Notes under the pieces: generated by a model
The model's input: only the letters and a program-made list of their open reading frames with translations
What the model was told of the DNA's origin: nothing
Database searches by the model: none
Assembly (NCBI GenBank): GCA_017469955.1
Contig: JAFUFJ010000009.1
Location: 62,001 to 126,000, forward strand
DNA: 64,000 bases
Direction: 5' to 3'
DNA from: Prevotella sp.
GTDB lineage: Bacteria; Bacteroidota; Bacteroidia; Bacteroidales; Bacteroidaceae
Position numbers and translations under genes: made by a program
Shown: positions 6,826 through 15,434 of the stretch, piece by piece
Layout of the letters: the number at the start of each line of letters is the position of its first letter
How positions within the stretch are numbered: position 1 is the stretch's first letter

Positions 6826-8670
6826 TTATTCTACGGTGACCGACTTGGCAAGATTGCGAGGCTGGTCGACATTCTTTCCCTTGCAGACCGCAATGTAGTA
6901 GGCCAGAAGCTGCAAAGGGATGGTCGCGATGAGCGGCTCAAGGCACTCTTGTACGTCGGGAAGCTCAATGACCTCGTCGGCAACCCGGGCAATCGTCTCG
7001 TCGCCTTGTGTCACTAATGCGATGACTCGGCCACGTCTTGCCTTGATTTCCTGAATGTTTGAGATCACCTTCTCATAGAGAGCCGTGCGGGTTGCCACTA
7101 CTACGACAGGCATATCGGAATCGATCAAGGCTATCGGGCCGTGCTTCATTTCGGCAGCAGGATAGCCTTCTGCGTGGATATAGGAAATCTCCTTGAGCTT
7201 CAAGGCTCCTTCAAGAGCGACAGGATAGCTGAAACCGCGGCCGAGATAGAGGAAGTTGCGTGCATAGGTGAAGGTGCGTGCAAGGTCGGCAACCTGATCG
7301 TTCACCTTCAATACTTCACGCATCAACGAGGGTATCTGGCTCAGTCCACCGACCACTTTCACGTATTCGTCTCTCGCAATCGTCCCCTTTGCTTCGGCCA
7401 AAGCCAAGGCAAACATGGTCAGAACCGTCACCTGTCCGGTGAAGGCTTTGGTGGAAGCTACGCCGATTTCGGGCCCGACGTGGATGTAAGTACCCGTGTC
7501 GGTGTTGCGCGGAATGCTCGATCCTATGGCATTGCACACGCCATAGATAAAGGCTCCGCACTCCTTTGCCAGCTGGATGGCAGCCAAGGTGTCAGCCGTT
7601 TCGCCACTCTGCGAGATGGCAATCACCACGTCTTCAGCGGTAACAACGGGGTTGCGATAGCGGAATTCGGAGGCATACTCCACCTCAACGGGCACACGGC
7701 AGAAGGTCTCGATGAGCTGTTTACCGATTAATCCGGCATGCCAGCTCGTGCCACAGGCCACGATAATGACCCGCTTGGCTGAGAGAAGCTGCCGGCGATG
7801 GTCGATGAAAGCCGACAACGTTACTTGGTCAGCATCGACGTTAATGCGCCCCCTCATGCAGTTGGTGAGGCACTCTGGTTGCTCAAAAATCTCCTTGAGC
7901 ATAAAGTGAGGATAGCCCCCTTTCTCGATCTGTCCTAAGTCAACGTCGACGGTTTTCACCTCTAACGACTGCAGCTCGTTGTGGATGCTCACCACCTTCA
8001 GGGGCTCGCCAAGACGGATAACGGCCACATTGCCGTCTTCAAGATAGACGACTTGGTCGGTATATTCTATAATAGGTGTGGCATCACTGCCAAGAAAATA
8101 CTCGCCGTCGCCTATGCCTATCACCAGCGGACTTTGCTTTCGCGCCGCAATAATCTGGCCTGGATCGCGCTTGTCGATGACGGCTATGGCATAGGCCCCT
8201 ATCACTTGATGGAGAGCTATCTGCACGGCCGTCAGCAGATCGAGCGACTTCTTCTCCTGTATATACTCAATCAACTGCACAAGAACCTCGGTGTCAGTCT
8301 CTGACTGAAACGAGACTCCTTTGGCTATCAGGTTGTTCTTGATGTCAGCATAATTCTCGATGATGCCGTTGTGTATTATCGCAAGATTGCGTGATTGGGA
8401 ATAATGCGGATGGGCATTGAGCGTCGAAGGCTCGCCGTGTGTTGCCCATCGTGTATGGGCAATGCCCACTGTTCCCGAGATATCCTTTTCCAAACAAAAC
8501 GTCTCCAAGTCGGCAACCTTGCCTTTCGACTTGCAGACATTCAACTGACCGTCGGCATTGATCAGCGCTACTCCTGCACTGTCATACCCGCGATATTCAA
8601 GTCTTTTGAGACCTTTGATTAAGATAGGATAGGCATCTCGCTTACCTAAATAACCGACAATTCCGCACAT
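6826..8670 (-). CDS. glmS: Glutamine-fructose-6-phosphate aminotransferase (isomerizing)
   Basis: 614 aa, full length for the family. It makes glucosamine-6-phosphate from fructose-6-phosphate and glutamine, the first step to UDP-GlcNAc for peptidoglycan and lipid A. The N-terminus is MCGIVGYLG, giving the catalytic Cys after Met removal, followed by the class II glutaminase domain with LEYRGYDSAGVAL and HTRWATHG. Two SIS sugar-isomerase domains follow, with ACGTSWHAG, ISQSGETADT, KAFTGQV and the C-terminal LAKSVTVE. It is 64 nt downstream of the Wza-like gene, but a terminator lies between them, so shared transcription is partial at most. No glmS ribozyme is expected or seen. Confidence 0.98.
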   Translation of the reverse strand: MCGIVGYLGKRDAYPILIKGLKRLEYRGYDSAGVALINADGQLNVCKSKGKVADLETFCLEKDISGTVGIAHTRWATHGEPSTLNAHPHYSQSRNLAIIHNGIIENYADIKNNLIAKGVSFQSETDTEVLVQLIEYIQEKKSLDLLTAVQIALHQVIGAYAIAVIDKRDPGQIIAARKQSPLVIGIGDGEYFLGSDATPIIEYTDQVVYLEDGNVAVIRLGEPLKVVSIHNELQSLEVKTVDVDLGQIEKGGYPHFMLKEIFEQPECLTNCMRGRINVDADQVTLSAFIDHRRQLLSAKRVIIVACGTSWHAGLIGKQLIETFCRVPVEVEYASEFRYRNPVVTAEDVVIAISQSGETADTLAAIQLAKECGAFIYGVCNAIGSSIPRNTDTGTYIHVGPEIGVASTKAFTGQVTVLTMFALALAEAKGTIARDEYVKVVGGLSQIPSLMREVLKVNDQVADLARTFTYARNFLYLGRGFSYPVALEGALKLKEISYIHAEGYPAAEMKHGPIALIDSDMPVVVVATRTALYEKVISNIQEIKARRGRVIALVTQGDETIARVADEVIELPDVQECLEPLIATIPLQLLAYYIAVCKGKNVDQPRNLAKSVTVE

Positions 8671-8696
8671 ATTTTTTGTATCCTGAAATAATTTAC

Positions 8697-8728
8697 ATAA
8701 AAAGAGCGCCGGACTCTCGTCCAGCGCC
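8697..8728 (-). terminator. Terminator between the Wza-like gene and glmS
   Basis: On the minus strand GCGCTGGAC, loop GAGA, GTCCGGCGC (one G-T pair) followed by TTTTTT. Confidence 0.75.
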
Positions 8729-8734
8729 GATAGA

Positions 8735-9535
8735 TTAATTTCTGGTTAAGTTAAGAACCAAGTTCGTAAGGGTTACCGCTACACTGACAAACGAAATCCA
8801 AATCGTCGTCGAAGCACCGATGCCTGAGCTCTTTGACCGTACGCCGTTGGGCTCTACATAGACAATGTCGTTCTGCTGAAGATAGTAGAGTGGCGAGTTG
8901 ATAAGGTTGGCATCATTGAGATTTACACGGAAATAATGCTTCTGACCAGTCTCGTCTTCGCGGATAATGGCCACATTGTCACGCTTACCATAAATAGTCA
9001 GGTCGCCGGCTTGGGCAAGAGCTTCGATGATAGATATTTTCTCTGTTGTCACAGGGAACACACCCGGATGGCCCACTTCTCCTGTCACCGTCACGCGGAA
9101 ACCAGCCATCTTCACCGTAACCACAGGCTTCTTATCCTGGAAAGCATGGCTGATCAATCCGAGAATCTTATCCTCACACTCCTTCTTTGACAACCCTTGT
9201 ACGTGAATACGCCCAACTTCGGGGAAGTTAATCGTTCCGTCGTTGTCAACCAAATAGGTCTGTAGCGAACCTGTTCCGGAAGAGATGTTTGACGTGCTTG
9301 CCAAAGAATTGGGGACGACATAGTTGTATGGCTTTGAACTTTCAGGATTAGAAGGCAGCACAACCGTAATGGTCAGCAGGTCCTTTGGCATGATACGTGC
9401 CTCATAAAGGCCCTTTGAAGCCTCCAGATTTACTTCGTCAATATTCTGGAAATAAGCCACTTTTTTACTGCTTGCACAACTTGTGACGAGCAACACCATC
9501 ACTACAGCCACAATTGAAAAAAACGTTTTCTTCAT
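8735..9535 (-). CDS. Polysaccharide export outer-membrane lipoprotein (Wza-like)
   Basis: 266 aa. The lipoprotein signal ends at TSCASSKK, with the lipidated Cys at about residue 20. A Poly_export domain (with MPKDLLTITV and VDNDGTINFPEVGRIHVQG) is followed by an SLBB domain (VTVTGEVGHPGVFPV, ISIIEALAQAGDL). A hydrophobic C-terminal segment (about 240-264) fits the helix that Wza-type proteins use to line the outer-membrane pore. Family members form the exit channel for capsule or exopolysaccharide. No Wzc-type kinase or glycosyltransferase genes are adjacent, so this copy is an orphan next to glmS. It has its own strong promoter. Confidence 0.92.
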   Translation of the reverse strand: MKKTFFSIVAVVMVLLVTSCASSKKVAYFQNIDEVNLEASKGLYEARIMPKDLLTITVVLPSNPESSKPYNYVVPNSLASTSNISSGTGSLQTYLVDNDGTINFPEVGRIHVQGLSKKECEDKILGLISHAFQDKKPVVTVKMAGFRVTVTGEVGHPGVFPVTTEKISIIEALAQAGDLTIYGKRDNVAIIREDETGQKHYFRVNLNDANLINSPLYYLQQNDIVYVEPNGVRSKSSGIGASTTIWISFVSVAVTLTNLVLNLTRN

Positions 9536-9570
9536 ATGTATGTGAGAATTATTTACTTAGAAAAGTCGTG

Positions 9571-9602
9571 CAAAAGTAAGCATATTTTTTCTTATCAGCA
9601 AA
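9571..9602 (-). promoter_or_regulatory. Promoter of the Wza-like gene
   Basis: On the minus strand TTTG (9602-9599), 20 nt, TACTTTTG (9578-9571); 35 nt before the ATG. Confidence 0.75.
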
Positions 9603-9805
9603 TATTTCAACCGCTAATTGTAAAAAAATCTCAAAAAACAGACTTGCTGACAGTCCCTCGTTAAGCAGGAAGCAGGCCTGTCAACTTGATGACATGATTG
9701 CGATTATCGACACTTCACCCATAAAAGAAGAGTTGAATAGAAGCTTTTTACGACCAGAATTTACATTTTTTTGTTAAACAATTCTTAATTATAAGAAAAA
9801 ATATG
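9603..9805. other. Gene-free stretch between divergent promoters
   Basis: AT-rich spacer between the Wza-like and porin promoters. Nothing beyond short A/T runs was seen. Confidence 0.4.
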
Positions 9806-9813
9806 TAGCTTTG
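9806..9813 (+). promoter_or_regulatory. Promoter -7 box of the porin/pyrophosphatase operon
   Basis: TAGCTTTG fits TAnnTTTG and lies 33 nt before the porin ATG. A -33 element at the normal spacing is not evident. Confidence 0.5.
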
Positions 9814-9846
9814 CAAAAAAATTATAGAAACAAATTAAAAACAAAA

Positions 9847-10881
9847 ATGAGAAAAAGACTTATTATGCTGCTGATGGTTTCTGCATCATTAGCAACCCAG
9901 GCGCAAGAAAAAAGTGTGCCGGCATGGATCAATAATGTTAAGCTAAGCGGATATGGTATGGTACAATACCAAGCCTCAGACAAAGAGAATGCCGAGGAGA
10001 ACTCGTTCAACTTACGCCTTGTTCGTATTGCCTTAGAGGGTAACATTCAGAAGGATTGGTATTGGAAAATGCAACTGCAGGTCAATGGAAACACGTCCAC
10101 TCTCGGTTCTTCTCCGCGTCTTGTTGACGCTTTTGCAGAATGGCAGAAGCACAGTTTCTTTAAGGTTAAGGCCGGTCAGTTTAAGCGTCCTTTCACATTT
10201 GAGAACCCGATGCACCCCATTACCCAAGGCTTCATGTCGTACTCCCAGAACGTATCAAAGCTTGCAGGCTTCTCTGATCGCACGGGAGAACAGGCTTCTA
10301 ACGGTCGAGATATTGGTGTGCAAATCCAAGGAGACTTCTTGAAGAATGCCAACGGGCGGGAGCTTTTGCACTATCAAGTTGGTGTATTCAATGGAGAAGG
10401 CATCAACAAGAAAGACGCTGACGAACGCAAAGACGTCATCGGAGGTGCCTGGGTAATGCCAGTAAAAGGAATGCGCATCGGTGTATTCGGCTGGACTGGC
10501 AGTCGCGTCATTAATGGTGAAAGCGTTGGAAAGAACCGATATGCGCTCTCAGCAGACTATGTTAAGAACGACTGGACTTTCCGTACTGAATATATTCACA
10601 GCCAAGGTTTTGGTGCAAACCCTGCTGCAGGCGACAAGGCTGACGGCTATTATGCACTGTGTATAGCTCCTGTCATCAAGCAAAAGCTTCATGCCAAGGC
10701 TCGCTACGACGTCTATCGCGACCAAAAAGAATGGGGAACCTCAAAGACTTTCTACGAGATTGGTGCCGACTATTTGTTCTCAAAGAACCTGCAACTCAAC
10801 GTAGAGTATGCCCTCGTCAACGAGCGTTCTATCCACAAGAACTATAATTTGTTGGACGTAGAGCTTGACTTCAGATTCTAA
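9847..10881 (+). CDS. Porin family protein (phosphate-selective porin O/P type)
   Basis: 344 aa from ATG 9847. A signal peptide (MRKRLIMLLMVSASLATQAQ) is followed by a repetitive beta-strand protein that ends in LDVELDFRF, the C-terminal Phe typical of outer-membrane barrels. Motifs such as GYGMVQYQA near the N-terminus, LRLVRIALEGNI and VKAGQFKRPFTFENP resemble the O/P-type porins of Bacteroidota. A start at 9811 (TTG) was rejected because it lies inside the promoter box. The pyrophosphatase gene follows after 35 nt without a terminator, so the two are probably co-transcribed. A link to phosphate or pyrophosphate handling is tempting but not shown. Confidence 0.88.
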   Translation: MRKRLIMLLMVSASLATQAQEKSVPAWINNVKLSGYGMVQYQASDKENAEENSFNLRLVRIALEGNIQKDWYWKMQLQVNGNTSTLGSSPRLVDAFAEWQKHSFFKVKAGQFKRPFTFENPMHPITQGFMSYSQNVSKLAGFSDRTGEQASNGRDIGVQIQGDFLKNANGRELLHYQVGVFNGEGINKKDADERKDVIGGAWVMPVKGMRIGVFGWTGSRVINGESVGKNRYALSADYVKNDWTFRTEYIHSQGFGANPAAGDKADGYYALCIAPVIKQKLHAKARYDVYRDQKEWGTSKTFYEIGADYLFSKNLQLNVEYALVNERSIHKNYNLLDVELDFRF

Positions 10882-10916
10882 AACAACTCACATAATCAAC
10901 TTAAAAACAACTGTTT

Positions 10917-13109
10917 ATGACCAACATTCCAAGTGTATTCTGGTTAGTACCCGTGGCATCGATTGTCGCGTTAAGCATGGCTTGGTATTTCTTCAAGTCG
11001 ATGTTAAAGGCTGATGAAGGAACACCACGCATGAAAGAGATTGCGAAATACGTTCGCGATGGTGCCATGGCTTATCTGAAACAGCAGTATAAGGTAGTGA
11101 ATTACGTATTCATTGCCTTGGCTATTATTTTTGCCTTTATGGCATATGTGCTACATGTACAGAATCCATGGGTGCCATTTGCCTTCCTGACTGGTGGCTT
11201 CTTTTCCGGTTTGGCAGGCTTCTTTGGCATGAAAACTGCCACCTATGCTTCCGGAAGAACAGCAAATGCTGCCCGTAAAAGTCTTGACGCAGGCCTGAAG
11301 ATCGCTTTCCGTTCAGGAGCAGTTATGGGCCTTACGGTCGTAGGACTTGGCCTTCTTGACATCGCGATATGGTTTATTGTACTGAATATTTTCGATGCAG
11401 ACGGCCTTATTTCCATTACGACAACCATGCTGACTTTTGGTATGGGTGCATCGACTCAGGCACTGTTTGCCCGCGTAGGCGGTGGCATTTACACCAAGGC
11501 TGCTGACGTAGGTGCCGACATTGTGGGTAAAGTCGAAGCTGACATTCCCGAGGATGACCCGCGCAATCCAGCCACAATTGCCGACAATGTTGGTGACAAC
11601 GTAGGTGATGTTGCCGGTATGGGAGCCGATCTTTATGAGAGCTATTGCGGATCAGTCTTATCTACCGCAGCACTTGGAGCCTCTGCTTTTGCCGCAAGTC
11701 AGATTGAAGGCATGCAACTAAAGGCTGTCATCGCGCCGATGCTCATTGCTGCCGTCGGCGTATTCCTCAGCATCTTCGGCATATATCTCGTACGTACAAA
11801 GGAAGGAGCCACGATGCGTGACCTGCTGAAGTCGCTCTCTTTAGGCACGAATGTGTCGGCCGTGCTCATTGCCGTAGCCACCTTCGCCATTCTCTACCTG
11901 CTGGGAATTGAGAATTGGCTGGGGCTTTCATTCTCGGTCATCACGGGCCTTGCAGCCGGTGTCATTATCGGTCAAGCCACAGAATACTACACATCCCACT
12001 CCTACAAGCCAACCCAGAAGATTTCGGAAGCTGGCCTTACCGGTTCGGCTACCGTTATTATCAAAGGCATAGGCACGGGCATGATATCAACCTGCATTCC
12101 TGTTCTTACCATTGGTATCGCAATCATGTTGAGCTATCTCTTTGCCAACAACTTCGATCTTTCGATGTCATCGTCAAGCCTTGCCCATGGTCTCTATGGC
12201 ATCGGCATTGCCGCTGTGGGCATGCTTTCTACGCTTGGCATCACGCTTGCCACCGATGCATACGGACCAATTGCCGACAATGCAGGTGGAAATGCTGAGA
12301 TGAGCGAACTGGGAGAAGAAGTGCGCCACCGCACAGACGCCCTTGATGCCCTCGGCAACACGACGGCTGCTACGGGTAAAGGCTTTGCCATCGGCTCTGC
12401 AGCCCTCACCGCCCTGGCCCTGCTGGCATCCTATATCGAAGAGATTAAGATTGCCATGACGCGCGCAGAACAGACCTTAACCAACCTTCAAGGCGACGTT
12501 ATCAATGCAGCCGACGCAACGATTCCCGACTTCATGAACTTCTTCCAGGTCAACCTGATGAACCCCAAAGTGCTTGTTGGAGCCTTTATCGGCGCCATGG
12601 CAGCCTTCCTTTTCTGCGGTCTTACGATGGAAGCTGTGGGACGTGCGGCCCAGAAGATGGTCGTCGAGGTACGCCGTCAGTTCAAGGAGATTGCCGGTAT
12701 TCTTGAAGGAACGGGCACTCCAGACTATGGACGTTGCGTAGAAATATCGACCCGCGCAGCCCAACATGAGATGATATTCCCCTCGATTCTGGCCATCATC
12801 ATCCCCATCATCGTCGGCATCGTGCTCGGAGTTGCCGGTGTGCTCGGCCTCTTGGTTGGCGGATTGGCAGGCGGTTTCACCCTTGCAGTATTCATGGCTA
12901 ATGCAGGTGGAGCATGGGACAACGCGAAGAAGAACGTCGAAGAAGGAAACTTTGGAGGCAAAGGCTCGTTTGCCCACAAAGCAACCATCGTCGGAGACAC
13001 TGTTGGCGACCCGTTCAAAGACACCAGCGGTCCGTCGCTCAACATTCTCATCAAGCTCATGTCGATGGTCAGCATCGTCATGGCCGGACTCACTGTAGCC
13101 TTTATGTAA
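10917..13109 (+). CDS. hppA: Membrane-bound ion-pumping pyrophosphatase
   Basis: 730 aa, about 16 transmembrane helices. It hydrolyses cytosolic pyrophosphate and pumps H+ and/or Na+. Substrate-site motifs are intact: GADIVGKVEADIPEDDPRNP (about 200-219) followed by ATIADNVGDNVGD, TDAYGPIADNAGGN and the late GDTVGDPFKDTSGPS. The GNTTAATGKG motif (about 479-488) carries Ala where K+-independent enzymes carry Lys, so it should be K+-dependent. Related Bacteroides enzymes pump both Na+ and H+ (known from the family), but ion choice cannot be settled here. It is downstream of the porin in the same transcript. Confidence 0.96.
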   Translation: MTNIPSVFWLVPVASIVALSMAWYFFKSMLKADEGTPRMKEIAKYVRDGAMAYLKQQYKVVNYVFIALAIIFAFMAYVLHVQNPWVPFAFLTGGFFSGLAGFFGMKTATYASGRTANAARKSLDAGLKIAFRSGAVMGLTVVGLGLLDIAIWFIVLNIFDADGLISITTTMLTFGMGASTQALFARVGGGIYTKAADVGADIVGKVEADIPEDDPRNPATIADNVGDNVGDVAGMGADLYESYCGSVLSTAALGASAFAASQIEGMQLKAVIAPMLIAAVGVFLSIFGIYLVRTKEGATMRDLLKSLSLGTNVSAVLIAVATFAILYLLGIENWLGLSFSVITGLAAGVIIGQATEYYTSHSYKPTQKISEAGLTGSATVIIKGIGTGMISTCIPVLTIGIAIMLSYLFANNFDLSMSSSSLAHGLYGIGIAAVGMLSTLGITLATDAYGPIADNAGGNAEMSELGEEVRHRTDALDALGNTTAATGKGFAIGSAALTALALLASYIEEIKIAMTRAEQTLTNLQGDVINAADATIPDFMNFFQVNLMNPKVLVGAFIGAMAAFLFCGLTMEAVGRAAQKMVVEVRRQFKEIAGILEGTGTPDYGRCVEISTRAAQHEMIFPSILAIIIPIIVGIVLGVAGVLGLLVGGLAGGFTLAVFMANAGGAWDNAKKNVEEGNFGGKGSFAHKATIVGDTVGDPFKDTSGPSLNILIKLMSMVSIVMAGLTVAFM

Positions 13110-13155
13110 TCCGCAAACAGGATGACAACTCTTATTGAAAGATAGACCGATCGTT

Positions 13156-13221
13156 GAGATTCATGGCAGAATATCATTCGCACCAGCATCATACGGTGCA
13201 TGATATACTGTCATGAATCTC
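13156..13221. repeat. Long imperfect inverted repeat (hairpin) after hppA
   Basis: The left arm at 13156-13184 (GAGATTCATGGCAGAATATC...) pairs with the right arm at 13195-13221 (GGTGCATGATATACTGTCAT...) around a 10-nt loop, with a few mismatches and a 2-nt length difference. No T-tract follows directly, so it is not a normal terminator. It sits between hppA and the small His-rich gene. Confidence 0.8.
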
Positions 13222-13259
13222 GATTTTCAACAGCAGAACATCATCACATCAAAAAAGAA

Positions 13260-13505
13260 ATGGAGTATAATCATAATATGGCAACCGAAAAAGGCAATTC
13301 TCAGACCGAGGAAAAGACTCACCACCATCACTCCCATCATCACCATCATCAGCACAAGCATCAGGATGATGCGGAGGTGTTCAAGAACAAGTCGCTTAAG
13401 AACAAAAAAATCAAGAAAGAGATAAAGTGGACTCTTCTCACGATTCTTTCCATCGTGGCAGCGCTCGTTGTATGCGCCGTCGTCTACCTTTATTTCTTTG
13501 TATAG
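13260..13505 (+). CDS. Small His-rich single-pass membrane protein
   Basis: 81 aa from ATG 13260; ATG 13278 is another possible start and ATG 13200, inside the hairpin, is less likely. The sequence has a His cluster (THHHHSHHHHHQHKHQDD), a Lys-rich linker (KNKSLKNKKIKKEIKW) and one C-terminal transmembrane helix (WTLLTILSIVAALVVCAVVYLYFFV). By the positive-inside rule the His cluster faces the cytosol. It could bind Zn, Ni or Cu, but there is no family match I can name. It follows hppA after a long hairpin and has its own terminator. Confidence 0.75.
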   Translation: MEYNHNMATEKGNSQTEEKTHHHHSHHHHHQHKHQDDAEVFKNKSLKNKKIKKEIKWTLLTILSIVAALVVCAVVYLYFFV

Positions 13506-13562
13506 AACGTCTTTGCCAACGCCCGGCGAAATCATCTGCACGGCAGCAAAAAGAAAGCACAG

Positions 13563-13608
13563 GAAGCATGAGCTCCATTCCGCAAAGGAAAGTTCATGCT
13601 TCTTTTGT
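13563..13608 (+). terminator. Terminator of the small His-rich gene
   Basis: GAAGCATGA (13563-13571) pairs with TCATGCTTC (13594-13602), followed by TTTTGT. Confidence 0.7.
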
Positions 13609-13651
13609 ATTACAGCCAGGATGCTGACATGGAAAAGGCACAAGGATGAGG

Positions 13652-13714
13652 GCAAAAGATGATCTTTTTGTCGGCAAAACATCATCTCTTGCCCAGTAAT
13701 AGATCATCTTTTGC
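13652..13714. repeat. R3: triple 22-bp-period palindromic repeat
   Basis: Units at 13652, 13674 and 13696: GCAAAAGATGATCTTTTTG, GCAAAACATCATCTCTTGC and GTAATAGATCATCTTTTGC. It lies between two convergent genes. The following 13715-13816 holds nothing recognisable. Confidence 0.9.
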
Positions 13715-13816
13715 ACCTGACATCCTATGCTTTCTCCCTATAAAGGGACGCCGATGAAATCAACAAGGCTTTCCGTCTTGCCTCTTCAGGAGCATCACAC
13801 TCAACGTCTACGACAG

Positions 13817-13848
13817 AAAAAGGGGGACGCCGAAGCATCCCCTTTTGC
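13817..13848 (-). terminator. Terminator of the POT transporter operon
   Basis: On the minus strand GGGGATGC and GCGTCCCC arms are followed by CTTTTTCTG; the GC-rich stem is flanked by A and T runs, so it could work in both directions. Confidence 0.7.
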
Positions 13849-13878
13849 CGGTATCAGAAAGTCTTGCGACTGAGCATG

Positions 13879-15405
13879 CTATGCCACTTTCTCCAGTCGC
13901 TTCATCATAGCGAACATGAAGACTGCTGCAACAAGGCATACTCCGATAAACACGCTCCAGACTGCCCACATCGGTATGGCGCCCCAAAGCAAGCCTCCTA
14001 CCATGACAAGCTGGTTGCCGATGGCCGTAGCCACAAACCATCCGCCCATCATCATTCCTTTATATTTGGGAGGAGCCACCTTGGAGACGAACGAAATGCC
14101 CATCGGCGAAAGCAGCAACTCGGCAAATGTCAGTACGAGATAGGTAACGATGAGCAGGTTGGGCGTCACGTCAGCCACGTGCATGGCAACCGTCTCGCCA
14201 TCGACAACCTCAGTCTGGGGCATCGGAAGTCCTACCGATGCAAAGGCCATCAGGCAGTAGGCAGCTGCTGCAATGAGCATTCCATAGGCAATCTTCCGCG
14301 GTGCAGAAGGCTCTTTTCCCTTCTTTGCCAGAGCCCCGAAGATGGCCATTGAGACCGGCGTCAGTGCTACAACATAGAAAGGATTGAACTGCTGGAAGAT
14401 GGGAGCGCTGACCGCTGTCGACTCGGGAAGGTTGCCATATTGCCAGCCAAGGAACACTGCTGCTGCGGCAACTGCCAGCGATGCGTAAAGCTTTGCCTTG
14501 GAAGTCTTGCTCTGGAAGAAGCCAAACAGGCCGTAGACCATCACGATGATGGCCACAAGATTCCACACATTGAAGGCCATACTCTCAAGGCCTTTCGACG
14601 TCTGGGCTGTGAATTCATTGGCAAAATAGGTCAGCGAGAGACCGTTCTGGTGGAATGCCATCCAGAAGAAAATGACCACTGTAAACACCAGACACAGGGC
14701 TACGATGCGCTGTTTGGTCTCTGACGGCGTGAGTTCTTCAACGGGTTGAGCAGCCTGTCCCTTTGCCGTCTTTCCGCCTTCTGTATGGCGGAAGGTCGAG
14801 CGGAAGGCGTAATAAATGGCAATTGAAAGGATAAGCGAGGCACAAGCGACGGCAAACGCGAAGTGATAGGCATCGTTTCCGCTATATCCCCACACGTTTT
14901 CGGCATATTCTTTAATGCGAACAGCGGCCGTAGGAGCAAAGAGGGCGCCGATATTGATGGCCATATAGAAGATGGAGAAGCCCGAATCACGCTTGGCAGC
15001 ATACTTCGGGTCGTCATAAAGATTGCCCACCATCACCTGCAGGTTGCCCTTGAACAGACCTGTTCCGAAACCTATCAGCAGCAGGGCTGCCAGCATAAAC
15101 ACCAAGGCAAAGGTGTCGCCGCCAAGAGGAATGGCCAGCAACAGGTAGCCAAGAAACATGATCAAGATGCCGATGGTGACCATTTTTCCGAAACCAAACT
15201 TATCGGCCATGATGCCACCGATAAGCGGGAAAAAGTAGACCAGCATCAAGAATGAACTGTAGATGGTACCCGCAACGGCTGCAGAGAGTCCGAAATTGGC
15301 ACGCAAAAACAATGCAAAAACGGCTATCATGGTGTAATAGCCAAAACGTTCGCCCGTATTTGCCAAGGCTAACGCATAGAGTCCTTTCGGTTGTCCTTCA
15401 AACAT
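13879..15405 (-). CDS. POT-family peptide transporter (MFS)
   Basis: 508 aa with about 12-14 membrane helices. Proton-coupled oligopeptide transporters import di- and tripeptides. The N-terminal family motif ExxERFxYY appears as NTGERFGYY: the first Glu is Asn while the second Glu and the Arg remain. The second family signature region is present as GTGLFKGNLQVMVGNLY. C-terminal LLLSPMGISFVSKVAPPKYKGMMMGGWF is also typical. It is the last gene of an operon with a LysM/periplasmic-binding protein and an outer-membrane barrel (29-nt gap), so the three may work together on amino acids or peptides. Confidence 0.93.
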   Translation of the reverse strand: MFEGQPKGLYALALANTGERFGYYTMIAVFALFLRANFGLSAAVAGTIYSSFLMLVYFFPLIGGIMADKFGFGKMVTIGILIMFLGYLLLAIPLGGDTFALVFMLAALLLIGFGTGLFKGNLQVMVGNLYDDPKYAAKRDSGFSIFYMAINIGALFAPTAAVRIKEYAENVWGYSGNDAYHFAFAVACASLILSIAIYYAFRSTFRHTEGGKTAKGQAAQPVEELTPSETKQRIVALCLVFTVVIFFWMAFHQNGLSLTYFANEFTAQTSKGLESMAFNVWNLVAIIVMVYGLFGFFQSKTSKAKLYASLAVAAAAVFLGWQYGNLPESTAVSAPIFQQFNPFYVVALTPVSMAIFGALAKKGKEPSAPRKIAYGMLIAAAAYCLMAFASVGLPMPQTEVVDGETVAMHVADVTPNLLIVTYLVLTFAELLLSPMGISFVSKVAPPKYKGMMMGGWFVATAIGNQLVMVGGLLWGAIPMWAVWSVFIGVCLVAAVFMFAMMKRLEKVA

Positions 15406-15434
15406 AATTGGATTTTTTATTATTTGACAATAAT

